Positions 12,255-64,000 of a stretch of 64,000 bases of DNA are shown here, in pieces. The stretch spans positions 213,315 to 277,314 of the forward strand of contig VZDJ01000034.1 in NCBI GenBank assembly GCA_008694505.1, in the 5' to 3' direction. Source of the stretch: Cyanoderma ruficeps (lineage: Eukaryota > Chordata > Aves > Passeriformes > Timaliidae). The position numbers were made by a program, and so were the translations under genes. The notes under the pieces were generated by a model that was not told the origin of the DNA, did no database searches, and saw nothing but the letters and a program-made list of their open reading frames with translations. How positions within the stretch are numbered: position 1 is the first letter of the stretch; each line of letters begins with the position of its first letter.

Positions 12255-63734
<51,480 letters not shown>

Positions 63735-64000
63735 CTGCAGATCAAGGCTGGCTATGACACATGGGAAAAAGCGGAACCGACTTTGCTAAGGGAGCAACGT
63801 TCTACCCGCTTGCTATTTTCACACAGGTTGCTCTTTCCAATTTGGAGTTTCAGCACAAAATATTCCAGAGGAGAATTAACTCAGAGCACTGGGTGTGACC
63901 CCAAGCGAGGGATGCTGAGGTTCAAGCAGGCTGGGAAAACACTTGTTCCGAGGGAAAACCCAATTTACAAGTGGCAGCAAAGTCCCTGTAGCAGCACTCC

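Overview
The window is vertebrate nuclear DNA, almost certainly from a bird and perhaps a songbird. It carries at least eleven CR1 LINE fragments, short introns (mostly 0.1-2 kb), a very high density of GC-rich minisatellites and several retroviral LTR remnants. No bacterial, CRISPR, tRNA or rRNA feature was seen. The species call is an inference from repeat content and protein similarity.

One gene dominates: the 3' (C-terminal) half of UBR4 (p600/RBAF600), a giant E3 ubiquitin ligase, on the minus strand. I resolved 58 coding exons between 63,734 and 12,255. The 5' half lies beyond 64,000. The exons total 8,183 nt. After the two bases that complete a codon begun upstream, they give one uninterrupted frame of 2,726 codons plus a stop, and every junction phase agrees. 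The encoded part runs from helical repeat scaffold (e1-e7), through an acidic/Ser-rich disordered stretch (e8-e12), more scaffold (e13-e24), a Cys-rich zinc-binding region (e26-e27) and a long helical region (e28-e50), to the C-terminal E3 module (e51-e58). The 3' UTR probably ends near 11.88 kb, with a second poly(A) signal at 11.34 kb.

Positions 1-11.3 kb are intergenic DNA downstream of UBR4. They hold minisatellites, a CR1 fragment, three LTR-like elements and a CpG-rich, GATA/forkhead-motif-bearing block at 3.1-3.56 kb. I found no gene there.

The most unusual signal is in the UBR4 introns. Four minisatellites are built from copies of an adjacent UBR4 splice junction: the e26 donor (44.4-45.06 kb), the e51 donor (23.19-23.41 kb), the e30 acceptor (39.56-40.6 kb) and the e25 acceptor (46.57-46.87 kb). 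Each lines the intron with decoy splice sites, and the e26 copies look like ready-made 26-nt microexons. Other arrays and transposons (CR1, LTR) also start within about 10-40 nt of 5' splice sites. Two introns appear to use GC-AG splice sites.
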